Source: CAYZWU01 sp964482235
GTDB lineage: Bacteria > Planctomycetota > B15-G4 > CAYZWU01
Assembly (NCBI GenBank): GCA_964482235.1
Contig: CAYZWU010000034.1
Span: 1 to 55,961 of the forward strand
Length of the DNA stretch: 55,961 bases
Reading direction: 5' to 3'
The notes beneath the pieces are model-generated. The model ran no database searches, was not told where the DNA came from, and saw only the letters and a program-made list of their open reading frames with translations. Every line of letters begins with the position of its first letter. The stretch's first letter is position 1. Positions 1 through 9,265 of this stretch are shown here, piece after piece. The position numbers and the translations under genes were made by a program.

Positions 1-888
1 GTGATCGCCGAAAACGCGTATCGAGTCCTGATAGGGCGAGCTGGCAAGGTCGCTCTGGATGAAGTTGGTCTCCGGCTGCTGCCAGCTCTGCGGTCCGTTC
101 CCGCTCCAGTCCCTGTTCAGGTCCACCCCGTTGGCGTTGTAGCGCTGGTCGAGGAACGCGCCGTCGGGATTCACCAGTGGATAGATGATCCACCTGACCT
201 CATCGGTCACCTCCGCATCAGGCTGCCACCCGTTGAGACCCAGCAGGTAGTCGAGCATCCCCTCGAGGATGAAGCCGGGGGGCCATTCGTCGCCGTGCTG
301 CCTGATGAAGATGACAACCGTTCGTTTCATGGAGGGCGGCATGCGGGCATCCAGGTCGTCGAAGAGCACCTTGTAGATGGGGCGGTCCATCACCGAGTTT
401 CCGATCACCGAGACGGTCAGGCGAGGATCAACAGGGAGACTGCCCACATAGTTCAAAAAGTCGTTGTACGAGTAGCCCGAGGCCCGGGATCGGTTGCAGT
501 CCGGTGGGAAGAGCTCTATCAGCTCCCGGCTGCGCTGGAAAACGAGCCTGAGCTCCTGCCCGAAGACCGAGGCGCGGACCGGGATGGCGCGCCATGCGCC
601 CGGTCCGGTCCAGGCTCGCGCCGTCCAGCCCGGTGCGAGGCCGGAGCAGGTGATCACGATCTGGTCGCCCACGAGACCGCGGATTTCGAAGACCGGCCTG
701 TGTGTACGGGGATCTTCCAGGAAGGAGAGCACCGCCTCCGAAGGTCCTGTCTCATGGAAATCGAGGCCGGCACCCGATTCGGTCAGGTCGCGGAAACCGT
801 GGGCGGAGTTCGTGCGGACATCCTCAGCAGCCATTGCAGCGATCATGACAGGGCAGAACAGCAGGAAGATCACCAGAGATCGGAACAT
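1..888 (-). CDS. M14 zinc carboxypeptidase family protein (partial, C-terminus beyond the left edge)
   Basis: The first 296 codons of a secreted M14-type zinc carboxypeptidase. The ATG at 888 follows an AGGAG about 8 bases upstream and a signal peptide of roughly 20 residues. Residues 25-160 form an N-terminal domain I cannot name. The zinc motif HGDE has His198 and Glu201 as ligands, followed by the family signature NPDG and NANGVDLNRDW, the substrate-binding Asn-Arg pair of carboxypeptidases. The second zinc His and the catalytic Glu would lie off the window, so activity cannot be judged. The arrangement resembles the cytosolic-carboxypeptidase-like bacterial subgroup, but here with a secretion signal. 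The reading frame is open through base 1. Confidence 0.88.
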   Translation of the reverse strand, partial: MFRSLVIFLLFCPVMIAAMAAEDVRTNSAHGFRDLTESGAGLDFHETGPSEAVLSFLEDPRTHRPVFEIRGLVGDQIVITCSGLAPGWTARAWTGPGAWRAIPVRASVFGQELRLVFQRSRELIELFPPDCNRSRASGYSYNDFLNYVGSLPVDPRLTVSVIGNSVMDRPIYKVLFDDLDARMPPSMKRTVVIFIRQHGDEWPPGFILEGMLDYLLGLNGWQPDAEVTDEVRWIIYPLVNPDGAFLDQRYNANGVDLNRDWSGNGPQSWQQPETNFIQSDLASSPYQDSIRVFGDH

Positions 889-1168
889 GATCGGTTCTCC
901 TATGAGCGGGAGGGCTGGCGCCCCGGGAGCAGGTGTCAGAAGTATTGCCTTGATTGTATCGAATGGAATTAATTTATCCATCGGGGAATCGAAGACTCGC
1001 ATGCGAGGATGACTGCTCATCAGTCGTGCTCAGCAGGCTGGTGAGACCATTTTCGACAACCTGACAGGGATCTGCGTGCAGGACAGCCGGCTGCATGGCA
1101 TAGGAGGCAGCCGAGAAAAAACAACCGGTCCCGGTGGATGGAGCGAATATCGGGATCTCAGCCGAGAA

Positions 1169-3163
1169 TCAGAAAGACACCTTCTTCCGCCTGATCCGCA
1201 CCTCGCCGTTCGAATCGGCACCTCCGTCGCTTCGCACCGACGCCCGAAGCACGACTGCCGCCCCCGTCACGGGAGCTTCCACTTTCAGAAGGTAGGTGTT
1301 CTCCAGATCCCGTCCCCCGGTGGTCCCGTCATGCTCGTCGCGAGAGACGATCTTTCCATTCAGCTCGAGCTCCACCCAGCGGATGTCGAGCCGGTGCGCC
1401 CCGTCCGTGTACTGGAAGCGGACCTCGTACGTCCCTCTTTCCCCGAAAGCGTCCTTGACGGCGAAGGATACCGTCCCGTACTCCTCGCTAACCTCGCCGG
1501 ACTTCCATCCGCCCACAACGGTCCAGCTGTCCAGCGGCCGATAGTTCACATCGAGAGCGTCGAGACGTTTCAGGTGCGTGCGAAGCCGCCCCAGGAAAGC
1601 ACCAATATCGCGGTCTCCTCCAGGCGCCCAGCCCCTCTCTGCGAGTGCGGTCAGCCTCGGAAAGCCCATGTACTCGGCCTGCCGCGGCAGGCTGATGTAC
1701 TCGGTCCAGATCTGCCCCTGGATCCCCAGGATGTGCTTGGCTTCCTCGGGCGTGAGCTCGCCGGGAATCGGTTCGTAGAGAAAGACCTTCTCCAGTGGAA
1801 TGAAACCGCCGATCGCCAGCGGTTCGCCCTTGTCGCGCGACTGGTAGTAGTCGAAGTACGTGGAGTGGGTGGGCGCCATCACCACGTCGTGCCCAGCCTT
1901 CGCGGCCGCGATGCCGCCCTTGTCGCCGCGCCACGACATCACCGTGGCGTTGGGCGCCAGACCGCCCTCGAGGATCTCGTCCCATCCCACGAGCCGGCGT
2001 CCGTGCTCGTTGAGAAAGGCGTCCATCCGGCGGATGAACCAGCTCTGCATCTCGTGCTCGTCGTGCAGGCCGAGCTCCTTGATCCTCTGCTGGACGCGGG
2101 CGCTCGCCTTCCACTGGTCCTTCCGGGCCTCGTCGCCGCCGATGTGGATGAAGCGGCTCGGAAAGAGCTCGAGCACTTCCTCGAGCACGCCCTGCAGGAA
2201 GAGGATCGTCTCCTCCTCCACGTTGAAGATGTTCGGGTTCACTCCCCAGAAGGTGCGCACCGGGAGCCTCTCTTCCAGGTTTCCCAGCTCCGGATAGGCG
2301 GCGATGGCAGCCTGGGCGTGGCCCGGCATCTCGATCTCCGGGACGATGACGACGCCGAGGCGCTCGGCATAGGCCACGATCTCCCGGATGTCGTCCTGGG
2401 TGTAGAAGCCGCCGTGCGGCTTTCCGTCGAACTCCAGCGGCTTTTTGCTCAGATGCCCCTTCACCGTCTCCTTGCGCCAGGCGCCCTTCTCGGTGAGGCG
2501 CGGGTACCTCTTGATCTCGATCCGCCACCCCTGGTCGTCGGTGAGATGAAGCTGAAGCCGGTTCATCTTGTGCAGGGCCAGGAGATCGACGAATTTCAGG
2601 ATGAACTCCTTGGGCATGAAATGGCGCGACACGTCGAGCATCGCCCCGCGCCACTGAAAGCGCGGAAAATCCTCGATCTCCACGGCGGGGATCACCCACT
2701 TCACGTCCGCCGCCTTCGCCTTGCGAAAAATCTCTTCTGGAAGAAGCTGCCGCAGCGTCTGCATCCCGTGACGGATCCCGGAGCAGTGCGCGGCGCGGAT
2801 CACGACCCTCTCGCCTGACGCATCGAGCCGGTAGCCTTCCTCCCCGAGAGCCTCGAGCGCGGTATCGAGGCGCAGGCAGATGGCGTTGGAGCGGTTCTCG
2901 GCGGTGACGGTCACGGGTAGCATCATGTCCGTCGGCGGAAAGAGCATCATGGCGAGGAGATGCCCCATCTCGACCGAGGCGGCATCGGTGCAGATCGCGG
3001 TCTTCGAGTCGATCACGAACTCGCCGTCCTGCTGCACCAGGCTCACGGGCCTGGGAATGATGGCGATCTCCCTTTCCCCGGCCAGGGCCGCGACGTCAGC
3101 CAGATGAAGAACCAACAGCAAGGAGAAAGAAAGGAACACCAGCCGTCTGACACGAATCTCCAT
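1169..3163 (-). CDS. Beta-N-acetylhexosaminidase, glycoside hydrolase family 20
   Basis: Secreted or periplasmic exo-hexosaminidase of 664 residues, expected to release terminal GlcNAc or GalNAc from glycans. The ATG at 3163 is preceded by GGAGG and begins a signal peptide (residues 1-29). Residues about 33-165 are the GH20b-type N-terminal domain. The catalytic barrel starts at RGAMLDVSRHFMP (173-184) and contains HIGGDEARK with the Asp344-Glu345 pair used for substrate-assisted catalysis, then GWDEI and SWRG motifs. The last ~100 residues are a beta-sandwich domain similar to the chitobiase C-terminal domain. It is transcribed away from the DUF1080 gene. Together with the sialidases nearby it fits sequential trimming of sialylated glycans. 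Confidence 0.95.
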   Translation of the reverse strand: MEIRVRRLVFLSFSLLLVLHLADVAALAGEREIAIIPRPVSLVQQDGEFVIDSKTAICTDAASVEMGHLLAMMLFPPTDMMLPVTVTAENRSNAICLRLDTALEALGEEGYRLDASGERVVIRAAHCSGIRHGMQTLRQLLPEEIFRKAKAADVKWVIPAVEIEDFPRFQWRGAMLDVSRHFMPKEFILKFVDLLALHKMNRLQLHLTDDQGWRIEIKRYPRLTEKGAWRKETVKGHLSKKPLEFDGKPHGGFYTQDDIREIVAYAERLGVVIVPEIEMPGHAQAAIAAYPELGNLEERLPVRTFWGVNPNIFNVEEETILFLQGVLEEVLELFPSRFIHIGGDEARKDQWKASARVQQRIKELGLHDEHEMQSWFIRRMDAFLNEHGRRLVGWDEILEGGLAPNATVMSWRGDKGGIAAAKAGHDVVMAPTHSTYFDYYQSRDKGEPLAIGGFIPLEKVFLYEPIPGELTPEEAKHILGIQGQIWTEYISLPRQAEYMGFPRLTALAERGWAPGGDRDIGAFLGRLRTHLKRLDALDVNYRPLDSWTVVGGWKSGEVSEEYGTVSFAVKDAFGERGTYEVRFQYTDGAHRLDIRWVELELNGKIVSRDEHDGTTGGRDLENTYLLKVEAPVTGAAVVLRASVRSDGGADSNGEVRIRRKKVSF

Positions 3164-3523
3164 GGGCAGAATCCTCCGGGCATTGTATAGGATGAAAGGC
3201 GCCGGCCCTTCCAAGTTCAGGCAGGCCGCTGATCGGGTGCTTCCGGGCCGGATTGCTGCTGACGCGGTCTGCTCGAAAAGGAGGATGGTGGCAAAGGCCG
3301 TCAGGACTGTCAATCGCGGGAATGGAAATCAGTGTGGACGTCCGGATCGAATCCAAGTAAAAAATCACGTCTATACGATTTCACTGCGGCGTCTTTGAAG
3401 GTCGTTGTAAACGTTATTGGCCCGCAAAGAGAACTTTTCGGACTCGAGCACTTTTTCACGGCCTGCCGGCCGGCATCGCCGCAGCAAAAAACCGAATGAG
3501 CCACAAAGTTAGGAGTCCTCGAA
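3164..3523. other. Divergent intergenic region between the GH20 and DUF1080 genes
   Basis: This 360-bp gap separates two divergent starts and must hold both promoters; I see no strong -35/-10 pair. Bases 3449-3467 (GCACTTTTTCACGGCCTGC) resemble the right terminal repeat of the palindromic element at 28298-28456. A poorer match to the opposite end lies near 3396-3412. This may be a decayed, shortened copy of the same element. Nothing else is recognisable. Confidence 0.4.
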
Positions 3524-4654
3524 ATGGACAGCCAGATTACCATGAAACCCGACCAGCGCCTCTCCCTGCGACCGATCGTGCCGACACTCCTCCTGCTTGC
3601 TCTCCTGGGAGTCCTGCTCTGCAACACGGCAACGGCCCAGACCGCGCCGCAGTGGAAGGTTCACGATCCGGCCAGACCGCATCCTCCCGTTGTCACGCCG
3701 GCGCCGCAGGACAATCCCGTTCCGCCGCCCTCGGACGCCATCGTTCTCTTCAACGGAAAGGACCTGTCCGAGTGGTGCGGCGAAGAGGGTGATCCGGCCC
3801 CCTGGAAGCTCGTCGACGGATTCATGACACCCCCGGGAACGGGACACGATCTTTTCACGAAGAGATCCTTCGGCGACATCCAGCTCCACGTGGAATGGTC
3901 GGCACCCCTGCCGGCCAGGGGAAGCGGCCAGGGCTGCGGCAACAGCGGGATCTTTTTCATGGGACTCTACGAGATCCAGATCCTCGACTCCTTCGAGAAC
4001 GAAACGTACGCCGACGGGCAGGCAGCCTCCCTCTACGGGCAGCATCCCCCGCTGGTGAACGCCTGCCTCCCCCCGGGCGAGTGGCAGACCTACGACATCC
4101 TTTTCCGGCATCCCCGTTTTCATCCCGATGGAACGCTGGCCGGTCCGGCACGCTTGACCGCCTTCCACAACGGCATCCTCGTCCAGGACGATGTCGAGTT
4201 CCAGGGGCCGACCACGTGGCTCCAGGTCATGCCCTACACCTTTCATCCCGACAGGCTGCCGCTCTCGATCCAGGATCACGGCAACCCCGTCCGGTTCCGC
4301 AACATCTGGGTGCGCGAGCTGGCCGAAACCCGACAGCCCGGACCGGAGCAGCCGGAGCGCCTGCTGCCTACCGTCAGCCTCACCGCGAAGGCGCTCGAGG
4401 GGTACGTGGGCTGCTTCAAGTCGAATCCCAATTCCAGGTCGTCCTACGACGTGTTCAGCGACGGCAGCCAGCTGCACATCCTCTACGGCAAGGAGCGCTC
4501 CCGCGTGGACCTGGTTGCGAACTCGCCCGAGAAGTTCTCCTTCCGCTGGACGGCAGGCCACGTGGAATTCGCTCTCGACGAGAACGGAAAGGCCCAGGCC
4601 ATCACGTTGCACGTTCCCGGAGCGCTTTTCACGGTGAAGAGAGTGGAAAAGTAG
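3524..4654 (+). CDS. DUF1080 (3-keto-disaccharide hydrolase-like) secreted protein
   Basis: A 376-residue exported protein. The ATG at 3524 has AGGAG 8 bases upstream; a second in-frame ATG at 3542 is possible. Residues 15-39 are a signal peptide ending in TATAQT. Residues about 70-275 form the DUF1080 (PF06439) lectin-like beta-sandwich, with IVLFNGKDLSEW at its start, GNSGIFF in the middle and a C-terminal FRNIWVRE strand, all typical of the family. The last ~90 residues resemble a small DUF3471-like beta domain. Family members are linked to cleavage of 3-keto-glycosides and are abundant in Planctomycetota; the substrate here is unknown. It converges on the nanA gene with a 12-bp gap. Confidence 0.88.
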   Translation: MDSQITMKPDQRLSLRPIVPTLLLLALLGVLLCNTATAQTAPQWKVHDPARPHPPVVTPAPQDNPVPPPSDAIVLFNGKDLSEWCGEEGDPAPWKLVDGFMTPPGTGHDLFTKRSFGDIQLHVEWSAPLPARGSGQGCGNSGIFFMGLYEIQILDSFENETYADGQAASLYGQHPPLVNACLPPGEWQTYDILFRHPRFHPDGTLAGPARLTAFHNGILVQDDVEFQGPTTWLQVMPYTFHPDRLPLSIQDHGNPVRFRNIWVRELAETRQPGPEQPERLLPTVSLTAKALEGYVGCFKSNPNSRSSYDVFSDGSQLHILYGKERSRVDLVANSPEKFSFRWTAGHVEFALDENGKAQAITLHVPGALFTVKRVEK

Positions 4655-4666
4655 CCGCCGGCCTCG

Positions 4667-5581
4667 TCACCTGGACCACTCGAAGAAGCCGATCTCCTCG
4701 AGCTCCTTCTCGAGAGCGGCGATCCGCTCCGCTCCGGGCGGCTTCAGCGGGAGGCGCACCGGTCCGCAGTCCACGCCGATCAGGGCCATCGTCGCCTTGG
4801 CCGCGGCGAGATAACCGTGGCGGGCAAGGGTCGTGATCATCCTGATCGACCTCTGCTGCTCCGCACGGGCCGCCTCCATCTCACCCCTGTCGAATGCGTC
4901 GATGATCCGGTGATAGAGCGGCGCGGCAAAGTTGTACGAGCTGCCCACCGCTCCCCGGGCGCCGAGAGCCAGCCCGGCCAGAAGCGCCTCGTCGCAGCCG
5001 AACAGGATGTCGAACGCCCCATCATGGAGATCGATGCACTCCTTGAGCTGCGCCATGTCGGGGTTGGTGTACTTCACGCCCGCCAAAGTGGGAATGCGTC
5101 CTGCACCTTGAACGAGCAGCTCCCTGGCGGAGAGGTTCACGCCCGTCAGCGCCGGGATGTCGTAGTAGTAGAAGGGAAGTGAAGGAGCAGCGGCGGCGAT
5201 CGACGCGAAGAAATCGGCAAGATCGGTCACAGAGGCGGGCTTGAAGTAGAAGGGCGCCATGGCCGCGATGCCGTCGGCTCCTTTCTTCTCCGCGTAGGCC
5301 GCCATCTCCCGCGCGGCGGGGAGGCAGTTGTGCCCCACGTGGACGATCACCTTCATTCCCGTCCCCCGGGCGGCGCCGATCCAGCGGTCCGTCAGGCTCT
5401 TTCGCTCGTCGACGGTCAGCGACAGGGCTTCCCCCGTGGTCCCTGCCACGAAGACTCCCTGCACGCCGTCGCGCTGCAGGAAATCGTTCTGCCTGTCGAT
5501 CCGTTCGGGAAAAAGCGAGCCGTCTTCACGCATCGGCGTGTGAACGGCGGCAATCAATCCTGTCAGGCGGTATTTCTTCAT
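4667..5581 (-). CDS. nanA: N-acetylneuraminate lyase (DapA/NanA superfamily)
   Basis: A 304-residue aldolase that splits N-acetylneuraminate into N-acetylmannosamine and pyruvate in the cytoplasm. Key residues are GTTGE (47-51) for the pyruvate carboxylate, Tyr140 in FYYYDIP as proton donor, and Lys170 in GVKYTN as the Schiff-base lysine. The GVKYTN signature favours the sialate-lyase subgroup over dihydrodipicolinate synthase. The ATG overlaps the stop of the upstream symporter gene in an ATGA (5578-5581), so translation is probably coupled. It is the last gene of the leftward sialic-acid operon. No nanE or nanK is adjacent, so the fate of ManNAc must be handled elsewhere. Confidence 0.93.
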   Translation of the reverse strand: MKKYRLTGLIAAVHTPMREDGSLFPERIDRQNDFLQRDGVQGVFVAGTTGEALSLTVDERKSLTDRWIGAARGTGMKVIVHVGHNCLPAAREMAAYAEKKGADGIAAMAPFYFKPASVTDLADFFASIAAAAPSLPFYYYDIPALTGVNLSARELLVQGAGRIPTLAGVKYTNPDMAQLKECIDLHDGAFDILFGCDEALLAGLALGARGAVGSSYNFAAPLYHRIIDAFDRGEMEAARAEQQRSIRMITTLARHGYLAAAKATMALIGVDCGPVRLPLKPPGAERIAALEKELEEIGFFEWSR

Positions 5582-8166
5582 CTCTTGTCTCTCGTGGCGT
5601 ATGTCAATCCCGTGAGGTCCCCGGTCCGCCCGGGCAGGATCAGGCTGGCCGCGTAGCCCACGCTGACACAGACAACGATCCCGATCACGGCATAAAGAAA
5701 GAAGTTGATCGTCGTGAACTGGGTGACGTAGAAGAGAACGGCAATGCTCGCCACAGCGCCGATGAGCACCCCGGCAGCATGGGCGCGCCGGGTGAAGATC
5801 GCCAGCATGAAGATCCCCACCAGGCTGCTCGACAGGAGCCCCAGCAATCCCTGAAAGAAGAGAAAGAGCGACTTGATGTCGAAGCTCGCCAGCACGGAGG
5901 CCATCACGATGGCGAGCACTCCGAGAGAGATCACGATCGAACGTGCCAGTAGCAGGCTGGAGCGATCCGTCGCTCCCTTCCTGAAGCGGCGATAGAAGTC
6001 CGTGGTGATTGCCGTGGCGATGCTGTGCATGCTGCTGTCGAGGCTCGACATCGACGCCGCGAAGATGCCGGCGATGATCAATCCCGAGATGCCGGGCGGG
6101 AGCTTCCGGGCGATGAAGAGCGGAAAGACCTGATCGTTCTGCATCCCCACGGTCAGCAGGTCGGGATGGTTCTTGAAGAAGATGTAGAGACAGGTCCCCA
6201 TGGCGAAGAAGAGGAAGCCGCTGGGCACCGAGATGATGCCGTTCAGCCAGATCCCCTTTGCGGCGGCTTTCTCGTCCCTTGTGGTCATGTAGCGCTGGAC
6301 AACGGCCTGGTCCGTGGTGTACGGCCCGAACTGGAGGGCGAATGAACCCAGCAGCAGCGACCACGTGGCCAGCTCGGTGAAGCTCATCGATCCTGTGAAG
6401 AGTGTCAGCTTCCCTTCGGACAGGGCCGTCTCGAAGATCGCGCCCGGCCCGCCCTCGCTGAAGATCACGAGCAGAAGCCCGATGAGAAAGCCGCCCAGAA
6501 GGACAAACACCTGGATCACGTCGGTCCACACCACGGCCTCCATACCGCCCAGCACGGTGTAGATCGTGGCCAGGACGCCCATCAGCACGATGCAGAAATG
6601 AATGCCCATGCCCGTGATCGCCGAGAGGGCCAGGGCCGGGAGGTAGACGACGACGGCCATCCGTCCCAGCTGGAACACGGTGAAGGAGAGGCTCCCGAAG
6701 AGCCGGACCGACACGCTGAACCGTCTCTCCAGGTACTCGTAGGCCGTGGTCACGTTCAGGCGGCGAAAGAAGGGGAGGTAGAAACGGATCACGACGGGCG
6801 CCATCAGCAGAAAGAGGAAGTAGGTGGGAAAGATCAGCCAGTTCGTGCCGTAGGCGATGGCCGGAGTGGCCACGAAGGTGATGGCGCTGAGCTGGGTCGC
6901 GTAGATGCTGAGGCCGGCGGCCCACCAGGGGATCCGCTTGCCGGCCAGGAAGAAGTCGTCGGTACTCTTCTCGCGGCGCGAGAAGTAGAATCCCATGCCC
7001 ACCAGCAGGGTCAGATAGAGGACCAGGATCAGCGTGTTCCAGAAGCCGAAGGCAAAACGGCCGGCCACGGGCTTCGCGACCTGGACCATGGGGGTGCGGA
7101 CGCCGGGCCTGATCTCACCGCTGGCGATCACGATCTTGCCGTCCCGCCGGCAGGCGCCCGTGGTCACAACGCCCTGCGGCATCGGTCCGGCCGCCGCCCA
7201 GGTGTCGGTGATCGTGTGATAGGCCAGGACCTTTGCGGGAAACTCGGGTTGCCCGGCAGGCGGCTCCAGGATGTGCTCGCCCGTGGATCCGCTGAAGAGC
7301 GCGATGTGCGACTGGCCGACGGCGACGGCGGAACCGGCAGCCGCCGGCCGCGGCAGGTCCGCCACCCTGATCCAGGACGGCTCGCCCGGCGGAGCTGCAG
7401 GATTGAAGCGATAGGCGTCCTCGACGTAGCGCCGATCGATCCCTCCCTCGGCGTTCCGCGTCGGTACCTCGCCGCTGAAGAGGTAGAAGCAGGGCTCCCC
7501 GTTCCCCTGGCTCTGGACCGCAGCCACCGCCTTGATCCGCGACGAACCCGGCCAGGCTTGAAGCTCGATCCATTGCCGCTCCCCCTCGGGTCTGGCCAGG
7601 TCGAGAGCGAAGAACGCCTTCTCGCAGTCGCAGGGATCGGTGGAGCGCTGGCCGGCGGCCACGTAGACCGTCGAGCCGATCCGGCCGGCAGCTGGAAAGG
7701 CCAAGGGCATCGGCAGCGGAGGGAGCGATTTCCGGACCACCTCATTCTCCTCGAGATCCCACTGCAGGAGGGTGACGGAATCATGGGCCTTGTCGGCGTC
7801 GCATCCGCCGATCAGGAGTACGCCCTCGTCCAGCGAGAGGGCGGCTCCATAGGCCAGCGGAGCATCGAGCTCGTATCCCTTGAGCCACCTGTCGGCATCC
7901 TCCTCGAGAACGTAGATGCCGCTGTACCAGACCTTGCTGCCCCCTTCCCAGGGCGGTGCGTCGGGAAAGTTGGCCCCGCCGGCCACGATCAAGGCTCCGT
8001 TGTGCACGCCCACGAAAGGCCCGCCGAGTCCGGGCGTCCCGGGGAGTTCGGACAGCTGGGACCAGGTGAGGGACTGGCCCTCTTCTTCCTCCGCTTGCAG
8101 GAATGCGCAGAGGGCGAGGCAGATGAAGAGCCAGGCTGCCGTTCTTGCCACTGTTCGTTCACTCAT
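5578..8166 (-). CDS. Kelch-type sialic acid mutarotase fused to a sodium:solute symporter
   Basis: An 862-residue two-part protein. Residues 1-25 are a signal peptide or first membrane anchor. Residues about 30-365 are a kelch-like beta-propeller related to the cyclically permuted NanM/YjhT mutarotases, with blades such as GALIVAGGANFPDAPPWEGG and LLIGGCDADKAHDSV. Residues about 372-862 are a full SSF symporter (FFLAGKRIPWWAAGLSIYA, then about 13 hydrophobic helices). The propeller should face the periplasm, where it could speed alpha/beta conversion of Neu5Ac and hand it to the transporter. Such fusions occur in some Bacteroidota and Planctomycetota by my recollection. The start at 8166 overlaps the upstream stop by 8 bp. 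Confidence 0.92.
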   Translation of the reverse strand: MSERTVARTAAWLFICLALCAFLQAEEEEGQSLTWSQLSELPGTPGLGGPFVGVHNGALIVAGGANFPDAPPWEGGSKVWYSGIYVLEEDADRWLKGYELDAPLAYGAALSLDEGVLLIGGCDADKAHDSVTLLQWDLEENEVVRKSLPPLPMPLAFPAAGRIGSTVYVAAGQRSTDPCDCEKAFFALDLARPEGERQWIELQAWPGSSRIKAVAAVQSQGNGEPCFYLFSGEVPTRNAEGGIDRRYVEDAYRFNPAAPPGEPSWIRVADLPRPAAAGSAVAVGQSHIALFSGSTGEHILEPPAGQPEFPAKVLAYHTITDTWAAAGPMPQGVVTTGACRRDGKIVIASGEIRPGVRTPMVQVAKPVAGRFAFGFWNTLILVLYLTLLVGMGFYFSRREKSTDDFFLAGKRIPWWAAGLSIYATQLSAITFVATPAIAYGTNWLIFPTYFLFLLMAPVVIRFYLPFFRRLNVTTAYEYLERRFSVSVRLFGSLSFTVFQLGRMAVVVYLPALALSAITGMGIHFCIVLMGVLATIYTVLGGMEAVVWTDVIQVFVLLGGFLIGLLLVIFSEGGPGAIFETALSEGKLTLFTGSMSFTELATWSLLLGSFALQFGPYTTDQAVVQRYMTTRDEKAAAKGIWLNGIISVPSGFLFFAMGTCLYIFFKNHPDLLTVGMQNDQVFPLFIARKLPPGISGLIIAGIFAASMSSLDSSMHSIATAITTDFYRRFRKGATDRSSLLLARSIVISLGVLAIVMASVLASFDIKSLFLFFQGLLGLLSSSLVGIFMLAIFTRRAHAAGVLIGAVASIAVLFYVTQFTTINFFLYAVIGIVVCVSVGYAASLILPGRTGDLTGLTYATRDKR

Positions 8167-9265
8167 GGAAGATCTCCCGGGCGCGATCGAGAATCCAGGA
8201 ATACCTTTCCAGCGAAACATCGGGCGGACAGGAGTGGTCGGAGTGCATGATGTAGCCTCCCTCGCGCGCCAGGGGGATCTTGCGGCGCAGCTCCTCCTCG
8301 ACGAGATCGCGGGGGCCGGCCATCCCGGTGGCATCGATGTTGCCGAAGAAGGCCAGGTTCCTGCCGTACCGCTCTCGCAGCTCGACGGCGTCCATTCCCG
8401 CCCGGACCTCCAGGGGATTCAGAACCTGGACGCCGCACTCCAGGAACGAATCGATCAACGAGGCGACGGCGCCGTCGGTGTGTAGCCAGAAGTCGATCCC
8501 TCTCTCCTTGACAAAAGAGCCGAGCCGGGCCACGGCCGGCATGAAGAGGTTGCGCCAGCTTTGCGGGGAGATGAGAGGACCTGTCTTCATGCCGAGATCG
8601 TCGGCCACGAAGATCCCGTCGGGCACGAGGTCGGCATCGAGACAGCGGCGCAGCAGGGCGAGGACCAGGTCCTGGTAGGTGTCGGCCATGTCGCGGACCA
8701 GGTCCGGCTCCATCTTCGTGTCGACGAGCAGGTTCTCCATGCCCCGGTGCCGCCACGTCGCCTCCCACGGCCCGTAGAGCATGAAGAGCATGTAGCGGCC
8801 CGTGGCGCAAAGGCCCCTGTACCTGGCCAGAGCTTCCTCCCAGGTGGGGTAGGGAGCGAAGTGCCCGAAGTATCCGGCATCGTCGATCCGCGCCGGCTCG
8901 GTGGGATCGGCACAGAGCGCGAACCGCTTCTTCACCTCACCCCACGCCTCCCTGCTCTCCGTCCTGTGGCTCAGGAAGTTGATGGTGGAGGAGACGCCCT
9001 CCTCTTTCTCGATCGTGTAGCCGAAACGGTCCTCGTAGACGATTCGCCCTCCCGCGCGCTTCAGGACTTTCTGCTCGAACCGCGGCGAGGTGTCCAGGTA
9101 CATGAAGCAGAGATCGAAGCCGAAGTGGTCCTCGAGGGTGACCGTTTCCGGTAGGCCCTCGGCGCGCCAGGCCTTCAGCGTCTGCTCCCAGGGGGATTCG
9201 TGGCAGGGGAGGGCATCGGGCCTCTCGAAGTTCAGCGCCGCCTTGACCCGTTCCCTGTGGTTCAT
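8159..9265 (-). CDS. Uroporphyrinogen decarboxylase-family protein (UroD/MtaA-like), role unknown
   Basis: A 368-residue cytoplasmic protein with the UroD-fold signature: N-terminal MNHRERVKAALNFERPD, a central FVADDLGMK segment, and C-terminal GNIDATGMAGPRDLV and SDHSCPPDVS. These match the MtaA/CmuA-like methyltransferase side of the family rather than heme-pathway HemE. The start overlaps the sialidase stop in an ATGA (9262-9265) and the end overlaps the symporter start, so it is firmly inside the sialic-acid operon. Similar proteins recur in sugar-use operons of uncultured bacteria, but I know of no assigned reaction. A role in demethylation or modification of substituted sialic acids is speculation. 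Confidence 0.85.
   Translation of the reverse strand: MNHRERVKAALNFERPDALPCHESPWEQTLKAWRAEGLPETVTLEDHFGFDLCFMYLDTSPRFEQKVLKRAGGRIVYEDRFGYTIEKEEGVSSTINFLSHRTESREAWGEVKKRFALCADPTEPARIDDAGYFGHFAPYPTWEEALARYRGLCATGRYMLFMLYGPWEATWRHRGMENLLVDTKMEPDLVRDMADTYQDLVLALLRRCLDADLVPDGIFVADDLGMKTGPLISPQSWRNLFMPAVARLGSFVKERGIDFWLHTDGAVASLIDSFLECGVQVLNPLEVRAGMDAVELRERYGRNLAFFGNIDATGMAGPRDLVEEELRRKIPLAREGGYIMHSDHSCPPDVSLERYSWILDRAREIFHE

Noticed and set aside
1076..2818. 580-codon rightward ORF
   Set aside because: It is antisense to the GH20 gene, has no family motif, and long antisense frames are expected at this base composition.
4667..6925. 752-codon leftward ORF that ends as N-acetylneuraminate lyase
   Set aside because: The first ~450 codons are an out-of-frame shadow of the symporter; the real lyase starts at ATG 5581.
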